A stretch of DNA of 64,000 nt from Bacteroidales bacterium (GTDB lineage Bacteria; Bacteroidota; Bacteroidia; Bacteroidales; F082), in NCBI GenBank assembly GCA_019454985.1, contig JACFNF010000008.1, forward strand, positions 62,001 through 126,000. Reading direction: 5' to 3'. The stretch's first letter is position 1; each line of letters begins with the position of its first letter. Below, piece after piece: positions 8,196-15,316 of the stretch. The notes under the pieces were generated by a model that saw nothing but the letters and a program-made list of their open reading frames with translations, had not been told where the DNA came from and searched no databases. Made by a program: the position numbers and the translations under genes.

Positions 8196-9572
8196 ATGGA
8201 ATTACCTTTTGCCGAATCTTATCGTATCAAGATGGTTGAGCCTTTGCGTCGCAGCCATCGCAGCGAGCGCGAACAATGGATCAAAGAAGCTCGCTACAAT
8301 CTTTTTAATCTTCGCAGCGAACAAGTGTTCGTTGACCTGCTGACCGACTCGGGCACCGGCGCCATGAGCGATCGTCAGTGGTCGGAAATGATGCTGGGCG
8401 ACGAATCTTATGCCGGCTCGTCATCCTATTACAAGCTCAAAGAGACCATTCGCGAGCTGACGGGTTTTGAGTTTTTCCTGCCCACCCATCAGGGTCGTGC
8501 TGCCGAAAATGTTCTTTTCTCGACTATGGTAAAATCGGACGATATCGTCCCCGGCAACTCGCATTTCGATACCACCAAAGGTCATATTGAGTTTCGCAAG
8601 GCCACCGCTGTTGACTGTACCATCAATGAAGCTTTCGACACCACGCTCGATCATCCTTTCAAAGGCAATATTGACCTCGAAAAACTCGAGAAAGTATTCA
8701 AAAGCTACCCTGCTACTCAAATCCCGATGGTGATTATTACCATCACTTGCAACACTTCGGGCGGTCAGCCCGTTTCGATGGACAACATCCGTCAGGTGTC
8801 GGCAATGGCCAAACGCTATGGCGTCAAAGTGGTCTTTGACTCGGCTCGTTTTGCCGAAAACGCCTACTACATCAAAAAACGTGAAAAAGGGTATGCTGAC
8901 AAAAGCATCCGCGAAATCGTTCGTGAGATGTTTTCGTACGGCGATGCCATGACCATGAGCAGCAAAAAAGATGCTATCGTCAATATGGGAGGTTTCATCG
9001 GCTTTCGCGATGAAGACCTTTTTCGCGAAGCCAGCACCTATAATATCATGTTTGAAGGCTTTGTTACCTACGGTGGAATGTCGGGTCGCGACATGAATGC
9101 GCTGGCACAAGGTTTACTCGAGGGAACAGAGTTCGATTATCTCGAAACCCGTATCAATCAGGTGGCTTACCTCGGCGGCCTTTTGCGTAATGCCGGAATT
9201 CCGGTTCAATATCCGTTTGGTGGTCATGCCATTTTTGTGGACGCAAAACGCTTTTTGCCAGCCGTCCCAAAAGAACAATTTGTGGCTCAGACCCTTGCCG
9301 TTGAGATCTACTTGGAAGGTGGTGTGCGTGGCGTTGAAATCGGAGCCATCTTAGCCGACCGCGACCCCATGACCCGCGAAAACCGCTATCCTGAGCTTGA
9401 AATGGTACGCTTAGCTATCCCAAGGCGCACATATACCAATAATCACATGGAATATGTGGCTGCCAGCATCATCAACGTTTGGGAGCGCCGACACGAAATC
9501 AAGACAGGCTATCAAATTGTGCGTGAAGCCCCGATTTTACGACACTTTACCGTTGAACTGGATCGGGCCTGA
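8196..9572 (+). CDS. tnaA: Tryptophanase
   Basis: 458 residues, a PLP-dependent beta-eliminating lyase that converts L-tryptophan to indole, pyruvate and ammonia. The PLP lysine lies in MSSKKDAIVNMGGF. Two features separate it from tyrosine phenol-lyase: RGVEIGA where TPL has an arginine (MERG), and LRHFTVEL at the C-terminus, where the histidine replaces the TPL phenylalanine. Other family marks are THQGRAAEN, TITCNTSGGQPVS and VRLAIPRRTYT. The gene has its own strong promoter, a long leader and a strong terminator, and codon choice looks optimised, suggesting high, regulated expression. No tnaB-like permease is adjacent. Confidence 0.95.
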   Translation: MELPFAESYRIKMVEPLRRSHRSEREQWIKEARYNLFNLRSEQVFVDLLTDSGTGAMSDRQWSEMMLGDESYAGSSSYYKLKETIRELTGFEFFLPTHQGRAAENVLFSTMVKSDDIVPGNSHFDTTKGHIEFRKATAVDCTINEAFDTTLDHPFKGNIDLEKLEKVFKSYPATQIPMVIITITCNTSGGQPVSMDNIRQVSAMAKRYGVKVVFDSARFAENAYYIKKREKGYADKSIREIVREMFSYGDAMTMSSKKDAIVNMGGFIGFRDEDLFREASTYNIMFEGFVTYGGMSGRDMNALAQGLLEGTEFDYLETRINQVAYLGGLLRNAGIPVQYPFGGHAIFVDAKRFLPAVPKEQFVAQTLAVEIYLEGGVRGVEIGAILADRDPMTRENRYPELEMVRLAIPRRTYTNNHMEYVAASIINVWERRHEIKTGYQIVREAPILRHFTVELDRA

Positions 9573-9577
9573 CACTA

Positions 9578-9614
9578 ACAAAACTCCCCTGAAGCAGCTT
9601 CAGGGGAGTTTTGT
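9578..9614 (+). terminator. tnaA terminator
   Basis: A perfect 17-bp stem ACAAAACTCCCCTGAAG / CTTCAGGGGAGTTTTGT with a 3-base loop, six bases past the stop. It can also work for the convergent gene at 9655-9960. Confidence 0.92.
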
Positions 9615-9654
9615 TTATACCAAAAAACGGTCAGATTTTCGGTCGGGTACTTTT

Positions 9655-9960
9655 TTAAAGGATGATCACATTGTTTAGTGCACCAAACTCATTGGCTGCG
9701 TGCGAATCGGCTTCAGCTTCGTCAAACCAGCGTTTGTCGTCGGCCAAATAGCGAAACTGATAACTGTTGCCTGTTTCAAGTTCAATAGTATAGCTGAATG
9801 AACCGTCTTTCAACGGGTTCATCAAATCTACCGACGGGTTCCATCCGTTGAAATCGCCCAGAATGGCAACCTTTGTGGCTCCACCGGCTTCGGCTTTACT
9901 CACTTTGAAACTGACTTTGCAAACTGGTTTCGTTTTTAAAAATTGCTTTTTGATGCTCAT
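9655..9960 (-). CDS. CBM48 (AMPK-beta/isoamylase N-terminal) glycogen-binding-like protein
   Basis: 101 residues forming one early-set/CBM48 fold: VAILGDFNGWNPSVDLMNP, GSFSYTIELETGNSYQFRYL, DDKRWFDEAEAD. The tryptophans in FNGW and KRWF are those that contact sugar in this family. No catalytic domain is attached; free-standing CBM48 proteins of this length are common in Bacteroidota. There is no signal peptide, so it is probably cytoplasmic and may bind glycogen or act as an adaptor. Promoter at 10016-10045. Confidence 0.85.
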   Translation of the reverse strand: MSIKKQFLKTKPVCKVSFKVSKAEAGGATKVAILGDFNGWNPSVDLMNPLKDGSFSYTIELETGNSYQFRYLADDKRWFDEAEADSHAANEFGALNNVIIL

Positions 9961-10015
9961 TGTTTTCGTTGTTAATGAATAGATAATGTGCAGTTATTTA
10001 GAATGATGCACGCGG

Positions 10016-10045
10016 CAAAAATAAGACTATTGATAAAACGCGCAA
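10016..10045 (-). promoter_or_regulatory. Promoter of CBM48 gene
   Basis: Minus-strand TATTTTTG at 10016-10023 with TTG at 10043-10045, 19 bases apart. Confidence 0.55.
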
Positions 10046-10185
10046 CATCAAATCTAAATCAATAATACGTAAATTGTTGATTATGATTTATATAGCTTAG
10101 ATTAGCTATTTTTTCAAACGTTTTCGGACTTTTTAAAAAAGAGATTTTGAGCCTGAAATCTGCCCTGCTCTCCGATTCAAAAACG

Positions 10186-10193
10186 TAATTTTG
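10186..10193 (+). promoter_or_regulatory. -7 box TAATTTTG for fRMsr gene
   Basis: Exact TAnnTTTG, 31 bases before ATG 10225. Confidence 0.5.
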
Positions 10194-10224
10194 CCTGCTT
10201 TAAAGCTCAGAAAAATATATAAAG

Positions 10225-10686
10225 ATGGATAAAGATAAAAAAGCCGGTCGTTACGAACGTTTATATCAACAAATCAACGAGTTATTGGTAAAAAGTAACA
10301 ATCCTTTATCGAAGATGGCTACGATAGTGGCTGTGCTTCATCACAAAATGGATACCTTTTTTTGGACCGGTTTTTACCTGCTTCACGAGGGCAGGTTGCA
10401 GGTTGGCCCTTATCAGGGCTCATTAGCGTGTATTGATTTGGCAAAGGATACGGGTGTCTGCTGGGCCGGAATAAATCGGAAACATTGTGTGATTGTGGAT
10501 GATGTACATGCTTTCCCAGGTCATATTGCCTGCGACAGCCGCTCCCAATCCGAAATTGTGGTCCCGTTGTTCGATTCAAATGGTGTGGTGATTGGTGTGT
10601 TGGATGTTGACAGCAGTGAGCCAGCTGCTTTTGATGAAACCGACCGCCATTGGCTCGAAAGAATCGTTCAGTTTGTTTACGGATGA
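10225..10686 (+). CDS. msrC: GAF-domain free methionine-(R)-sulfoxide reductase
   Basis: 153 residues, one GAF domain. It reduces free (not peptide-bound) methionine-R-sulfoxide in the cytoplasm. The family motifs are all present: FFWTGFYLL, GPYQGSLACI, DTGVCWAG, DDVHAFPGHIACDSRSQSE. The three cysteines of the E. coli enzyme (C84, C94, C118) are represented by C69, C79 and C103. One detail is unusual: GVCWAG where GVCGTA is common. Its own promoter lies at 10186; palindromic repeats follow the stop. Confidence 0.92.
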   Translation: MDKDKKAGRYERLYQQINELLVKSNNPLSKMATIVAVLHHKMDTFFWTGFYLLHEGRLQVGPYQGSLACIDLAKDTGVCWAGINRKHCVIVDDVHAFPGHIACDSRSQSEIVVPLFDSNGVVIGVLDVDSSEPAAFDETDRHWLERIVQFVYG

Positions 10687-10693
10687 GCGAAGC

Positions 10694-10740
10694 GTACAAT
10701 GGTGGCTGAGTAAAATCGAAGCCACCATTCCGTAGCACAA
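10694..10740. repeat. Palindromic repeat, copy 1
   Basis: GTACAA, then AATGGTGGCT-GAGTAAAATCGA-AGCCACCATT (10-bp perfect arms, 10698-10729), then CGTAGCACAA. It starts 8 bases past the fRMsr stop, so the hairpin may also act as its terminator although a T-run is missing. Copy 2 (10864-10930) has the same flanks but an inverted core. Confidence 0.7.
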
Positions 10741-10863
10741 ATAACTTATTTTCAGTACTTTACCTTTGATGGAAGGGCTTTGCCTTGCAACCCACTTCAT
10801 GTAAATAATGCGATGGCTTCGAGAGCCTCAGCCATTGCGTAATCATGAATATTTGAGGAATAA
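10741..10863. other. Intergenic region with a third, diverged hairpin
   Basis: No gene seen. The stretch holds another hairpin, GCGATGGCT / AGCCATTGC (about 10810-10840), whose arms resemble those of the flanking repeat copies (GGTGGCT / AGCCACC). Confidence 0.5.
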
Positions 10864-10930
10864 GTACAATGGTGGCTTCGATTTTACTCAACCACCATTA
10901 CCTGCCGAAGCCCCCATTTCGTAGCACAAT
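10864..10930. repeat. Palindromic repeat, copy 2 with inverted core
   Basis: GTACAA, AATGGTGGCT-TCGATTTTACTC-AACCACCATT (10868-10899), a 17-base insertion, then CATTTCGTAGCACAAT. The core is the reverse complement of that in copy 1 (one mismatch), while left and right flanks keep the same orientation. Confidence 0.7.
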
Positions 10931-10963
10931 AAAATGAGTGTTTTCTGTTATTTTGTTTAAAGA

Positions 10964-10995
10964 ATTGAAAAAGTTTCGATTGCGTTGTAACTTTG
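10964..10995 (+). promoter_or_regulatory. Promoter of the SGNH/BACON gene
   Basis: ATTG at 10964-10967 and TAACTTTG at 10988-10995, 20 bases apart; leader of about 65 bases. Confidence 0.6.
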
Positions 10996-11068
10996 AAACA
11001 GTTTTCCAACAATATTTTCAATTCTTGTCGGAGAGTAGCGCCAGGTTAAACCAAAAAACATTGAAAAG

Positions 11069-12634
11069 ATGAAACGGATTTTTGCCTTTTTTCTTCTTTG
11101 GATCCCATTTTTGCTTCACAGCCAGCCCATGTTTCGCAGCGGGGTTTTTCTCACCCATTCCACCGGGCAATGTATTTGGGGCCCAAATGGTTCGACTACC
11201 AGTATCCCGATAGAGATTCAGGCATTTAACGCTGCTCACGGGCTGAGCGGCAGCCAGGCCATCAGTATGAACCGTGAGTCGTGGCCGCTCACACCCTGGG
11301 ATAATGAATGGGAGCGCTGGCATCGTATTTTTAAGGGAGTTGACCCTGACGCCGATATCTTTCCCATCATCGCATCGAATCGTATCGTGGTCATCAAATC
11401 GTGTTATCCCTCCTCTTCGATGAGCGGCTGGGGAGTTCCATCCGACACCCTGACTCCTACCAATAAAACCGTTTACAACTATAAATGGCATTGGCGCAAC
11501 ATCGTGAAAGTGATGGCACAGCATCCTGAAACATTTTTTACCATCTGGACCAACGCCCCGTTGAACGAGGGGAACACCAATGCAACCCAGGCCATGTTGT
11601 CGAAGAAATTTTGCACCTGGGCAAAGGATACTTTATCGGTGGGCCTCGACCCAGAAATGGGGGCGTTTCCGCCCAATGTGTTTGTTTTCAATTATTTTGC
11701 CAAACTTACTGATGCCAATGGTTACCAAATGCCGCAATATGCAGCGAGTCAGTATGACAGTCATCCCAACGCTGCCGCCACGGCTTTGGTGGCGCCTCAG
11801 TTTGTCAACGAGATTTTCACGGCTGCCATGATTTACGAACAGGGAGCCAATGCCTTGCAGGTTTTTCCTGAAATTATGACGGTGCCGGCTCAGTCCGGGA
11901 TAGGTGTCTTTTCGGTAACAAGCTTTCTTGACTGGACAGCCCAAAGCGATGTCTCCTGGTGTACTGTTACCCCATCGGGAAGCGGAAACGGAAACCTTGT
12001 AGCAAGTTTTAGCTCCAATGATGCCACTTCATCCCGCACTGCCACCATCATAGTTTCGGCCAATGGTGTTGAATCACAAACGGTTTACCTTGTTCAATCG
12101 GCAGCTGCGGCTTTTCTGGTGGCCGAGCCGCAAATGATGGAAGTGCCGGCTGAAGCCGGTACGGCAAGTTTCTCCGTCAGCTCGAATGTGGACTGGACTT
12201 GCCAGAGCGATGCCCCTTGGTGTACTGTGACCCCGGCAGGCAGTGGAAACGGTCAGATACTGGCCGCATATGAAGCCAATACCTCTGAAGAAGACCGTAT
12301 GGCCTTGCTTAGCCTCACCGGCGAAAACCTTGCCACGCAAACCCTGCAATTGGTACAACAGGGTGTATTGACCGGCTATGAAATCCATCAGGACATTCAG
12401 CCTGTTCTGTCCCCCAATCCTGCCGATGACAAAATCTGTATCACAGGATTAACTCCAAAGGGGCGAATGCTCTACTATGAGTGGACGAACAGCAACGGAC
12501 AGGTCGTTGGTCACGGACAAACCACAATCAGCGAATACACCACCATTCCGTCCGGTCAATTGAAAAGCGGCATGTATGTCCTGATACTTCAGACATCCAC
12601 AAGCCGAATCAGCAGTCGGATTGTTATTCGTTGA
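11069..12634 (+). CDS. T9SS-secreted SGNH-hydrolase-like protein with two BACON domains
   Basis: 521 residues. Signal peptide 1-18. Residues 20-255 look like an SGNH/GDSL-type hydrolase: an N-terminal THSTGQCIWG block, NRIVVIKSCYPSS, and the block V motif YDSHPN (D230, H232). Two BACON domains follow at about 265-344 and 352-430, each with the WCTVTP signature and a closing VQ. The last 80 residues, from VLSPNPADD to SSRIVIR, are a T9SS type A sorting domain, so the protein should be secreted by SprA and anchored at the surface. Probably a carbohydrate- or mucin-directed esterase; the substrate is unknown. Its last 11 bases overlap the convergent hydrolase gene. Confidence 0.82.
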   Translation: MKRIFAFFLLWIPFLLHSQPMFRSGVFLTHSTGQCIWGPNGSTTSIPIEIQAFNAAHGLSGSQAISMNRESWPLTPWDNEWERWHRIFKGVDPDADIFPIIASNRIVVIKSCYPSSSMSGWGVPSDTLTPTNKTVYNYKWHWRNIVKVMAQHPETFFTIWTNAPLNEGNTNATQAMLSKKFCTWAKDTLSVGLDPEMGAFPPNVFVFNYFAKLTDANGYQMPQYAASQYDSHPNAAATALVAPQFVNEIFTAAMIYEQGANALQVFPEIMTVPAQSGIGVFSVTSFLDWTAQSDVSWCTVTPSGSGNGNLVASFSSNDATSSRTATIIVSANGVESQTVYLVQSAAAAFLVAEPQMMEVPAEAGTASFSVSSNVDWTCQSDAPWCTVTPAGSGNGQILAAYEANTSEEDRMALLSLTGENLATQTLQLVQQGVLTGYEIHQDIQPVLSPNPADDKICITGLTPKGRMLYYEWTNSNGQVVGHGQTTISEYTTIPSGQLKSGMYVLILQTSTSRISSRIVIR

Positions 12635-13433
12635 CAGACGACAGCCAATCGGGAGTTCCGGTAAGAAAGCCTGAGCTTAACAGAAAAAACTGTTCGGGGG
12701 CTTCGGCATGAACCCAATGCGATGCGTTTTCGATAGTGATGATTTCGGCATTGGGAAAACTTTTGCGTATTTCGGGATAGTCGGATGGCAAGATGTAATC
12801 GCTTTGACCTCCGCGAATAAATAGCGCCGGTTTGTAGAATATTTTTCCGGTTTCGATGGCATCAAACATCTGGCTGAGGTTTTCGCTCAGGCCGGTAAGG
12901 TTGAGGCGCCATTCCAGCACATTGTCGTCGTTACGGTGAAGGTTTTTCAACAAAAACTGCCGGATGCGCTGTTCGCTTACTTTTTTGGTAAGTTCGGCTT
13001 CGATGGCCGTTCGCGTGGGGAAAAGTGCCGGATCAATGGCCAACATAGCATCGAGAATGTTGCGATGATGCGGTCGTGTACCATAGCCTCTAAGAGCAAT
13101 ATCCACCACAATCAAACGGTTGACAACATCCGGATTTTCAAGGGTATAACGCATGGCCACCTTGCCGCCCATGCTGTGACCCAGCAAAATGGGATTGACA
13201 ATCTGTTGGTCGTCGAGCAATTCGCCCAGATCGTCAGTCAGGGCCAAATAATTGAACACCGGGCTATGGGGCGAAAGACCGTGATTGCGCTGATCGGGGA
13301 TAATCACGTCAAAACCTTCGTCGGCTATACGTTTGCCAAAGGTGGCCCAGTTGTCCGAAATTCCAAAAAGTCCGTGGAGAATTACCAATGGCTGGTCGCC
13401 TATGCGGCCAAATCGTCTGAAAAAGAGTTTCAT
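12624..13433 (-). CDS. Alpha/beta hydrolase (YbfF/ABHD11-like)
   Basis: 269 residues with a full alpha/beta-hydrolase fold: oxyanion strand LVILHGLFG, the DQRNHGLSPHS loop, nucleophile elbow GHSMGGK, an acid candidate in GGQSDYI, and the catalytic histidine in NASHWVHAEAPEQF. This set of motifs is typical of the YbfF/ABHD11 esterase branch. It hydrolyses an ester or thioester of unknown identity in the cytoplasm. It lies 70 bases after the ABC-F gene on the same strand and may be cotranscribed. The stop overlaps the convergent gene by 11 bases. Confidence 0.88.
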   Translation of the reverse strand: MKLFFRRFGRIGDQPLVILHGLFGISDNWATFGKRIADEGFDVIIPDQRNHGLSPHSPVFNYLALTDDLGELLDDQQIVNPILLGHSMGGKVAMRYTLENPDVVNRLIVVDIALRGYGTRPHHRNILDAMLAIDPALFPTRTAIEAELTKKVSEQRIRQFLLKNLHRNDDNVLEWRLNLTGLSENLSQMFDAIETGKIFYKPALFIRGGQSDYILPSDYPEIRKSFPNAEIITIENASHWVHAEAPEQFFLLSSGFLTGTPDWLSSVNE

Positions 13434-13503
13434 AATGCAGAATTACAAAAAACGAAGCAATTTGTTCTAACCCTCTTTTTTTTGAGAGCGCTTTTTGTTG
13501 TAT

Positions 13504-15138
13504 CTATTGTTTTTCAAGGTCACGAAGATGTTCCATTTTCTTCATTTCTAAGAAACTTTTGATGTCGCCCAAATGTTCTTTCACCTTTTTGTGACCAAAC
13601 TCATACACCTTCTCGGCCAATCCATCAAGGAAATCGCGGTCGTGCGAAACAAGGATCAGTGTTCCGTCATAATCCAACAAAGCCGATTTCAGGATGTCTT
13701 TCGTACGCAGGTCAAGATGGTTGGTCGGCTCGTCGAGGATGAGCAGGTTGACCGGTTCGAGCAGGAGTTTGATCATGGCTAAACGCGTTCGCTCACCTCC
13801 CGAAAGCACTTTCACTTTTTTATTCCAACTGTCGCCACCAAACATAAAGGCGCCAAGCAGGTCTTTGATTTTGGTTCGGATATCGCCTTTGGCCACATCG
13901 TCAATGGTTTCAAACACAGTAATTTCCTCGTCGAGCAGCGAGGCTTCGTTTTGGGCAAAATAACCAATCAGAGTGTTATGACCAAGGCTGATTTTACCTT
14001 CGTAAGGGGTTTGTCCCATCAGGCATTTCACAAAAGTAGATTTTCCTTCGCCGTTTTTGCCGACCAAAGCTATTTTTTCCCCGCGTTCAATCACAAACGA
14101 TACATCTGAAAATACCAGATGCTGGTCGTAGTGTTTGGTCAGATTTTCCACAATCACCGGATACCTCCCCGAACGGGGCGAAGGTGGAAAACGCAGCTTC
14201 AGCGCGGAAGTGTCTTCTTCGTCCACTTCGAGCAAAACCAATTTTTCGAGCATACGCACACGCGACTGCACCTGATTTGTCTTGGAATAGGTGCCTTTGA
14301 ACCGCTCGATGAATTCTAGGTTGTCGGCAATGAATTTCTGCTGTTCGTCGTACTGTTTTTGCTGTTGTTCGCGGCGTTCGCGGCGAAGCTGCAAATAGGA
14401 AGAGTAGTTGGTTCGGTAGTCGTAGATGCGTCCCATCGTAAGCTCAATGGTTCGTGTGGTGATGCGGTCAACGAAAGCTCTGTCATGCGAGATGACGATG
14501 ACAGCTTTTGAATTAGTGGTAAGAAAGTCTTCAAACCACTGCACCGATTCAATGTCCAAATGGTTGGTTGGCTCGTCTAACAGGATGAGGTCGGGTTTTT
14601 GGAGCAGTGTCTTGGCCAGCTCGATGCGCATACGCCAGCCACCACTAAAATCGGAGGTCGGTCGTCCAAAATCTTCTCTTTCAAAACCTAAACCCAAAAG
14701 CGCCTTCTCTACTTCGGCGTTGACGTTCACCTCTTCGAGCGAATAAAACTTTTCACTCAGGACACTGAGCCTCTCAATGAGGGCATAATAGGCTTCCGAC
14801 TCATAATCAGAACGCGTAGCCAGCTCATGATTGAGTTGGGCAATCTCGGTCTCCATGGCCAAAATATGCGCAAAAGCCTGGGCAGCTTCGTCAAACACCG
14901 TACGGCTGTCGTTAGTCAGCAGATGCTGGGGCAGATAGGCTATCACACTATCCGACGGAGCAGAAACGCGTCCGCGTGTAGGCGTCTTTACACCGGCAAG
15001 AATCTTCAGTAGGGTGGATTTGCCGGCGCCGTTTTTGCCCATCAGGGCAATGCGGTCGGTTTCATTGATGGCAAAGGAAATATCCCTGAAAAGCGTTGTG
15101 TTTCCAAATTCAACAGTAAGGCTGTCAACAGAAATCAT
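13504..15138 (-). CDS. ABC-F family ATPase
   Basis: 544 residues with two ATPase domains and no membrane segment: Walker A GKNGAGKST and GKNGEGKST, signatures FSGGWRMR and LSGGERTR, and two LILLDEPTNHLD / LLILDEPTNHLD Walker B motifs. Between them lies the helical P-site tip linker rich in Arg and Gln (RRERREQQQKQYDEQQKF). ABC-F proteins bind the ribosomal E-site and relieve stalled translation (EttA, YbiT, Uup type). The C-terminal extension is short, so YbiT- or Uup-like with no long coiled coil. Promoter box at 15157-15164. Confidence 0.92.
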   Translation of the reverse strand: MISVDSLTVEFGNTTLFRDISFAINETDRIALMGKNGAGKSTLLKILAGVKTPTRGRVSAPSDSVIAYLPQHLLTNDSRTVFDEAAQAFAHILAMETEIAQLNHELATRSDYESEAYYALIERLSVLSEKFYSLEEVNVNAEVEKALLGLGFEREDFGRPTSDFSGGWRMRIELAKTLLQKPDLILLDEPTNHLDIESVQWFEDFLTTNSKAVIVISHDRAFVDRITTRTIELTMGRIYDYRTNYSSYLQLRRERREQQQKQYDEQQKFIADNLEFIERFKGTYSKTNQVQSRVRMLEKLVLLEVDEEDTSALKLRFPPSPRSGRYPVIVENLTKHYDQHLVFSDVSFVIERGEKIALVGKNGEGKSTFVKCLMGQTPYEGKISLGHNTLIGYFAQNEASLLDEEITVFETIDDVAKGDIRTKIKDLLGAFMFGGDSWNKKVKVLSGGERTRLAMIKLLLEPVNLLILDEPTNHLDLRTKDILKSALLDYDGTLILVSHDRDFLDGLAEKVYEFGHKKVKEHLGDIKSFLEMKKMEHLRDLEKQ

Positions 15139-15156
15139 AATTGGGATTTAGGCGCG

Positions 15157-15164
15157 CAAAAGTA
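15157..15164 (-). promoter_or_regulatory. -7 box TACTTTTG for ABC-F gene
   Basis: Exact TAnnTTTG on the minus strand, 18 bases before ATG 15138. Confidence 0.5.
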
Positions 15165-15265
15165 CACAAATTCAGAAGAGCTGACAGCTATGTAGCGTCA
15201 AAGAGGCTTTTGCAGGTAAGTGACGGAATGTTAGCGTAGCCGGCTGTTTTAGCTTCGTGGAGCAA

Positions 15266-15296
15266 CAAAAAACCCGGTTTTTGAGGCCGGGCTTTT
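15266..15296 (-). terminator. Terminator of tricorn-like gene
   Basis: Minus-strand stem GCCCGG / CCGGGt with a 9-base loop and a T-run; it lies 20 bases past the stop at 15317. Confidence 0.8.
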
Positions 15297-15316
15297 CGAT
15301 TTTGTAATGAAGTATG

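Noticed and set aside
8421..9110. 229-codon minus-strand frame opposite tnaA
   Set aside because: Antisense to a certain tryptophanase gene; no promoter, no domain and shadow-type composition.
8196..9572. Tyrosine phenol-lyase instead of tryptophanase
   Set aside because: VEIG replaces the TPL MERG arginine and the C-terminal LRHF has the tryptophanase histidine where TPL has phenylalanine.
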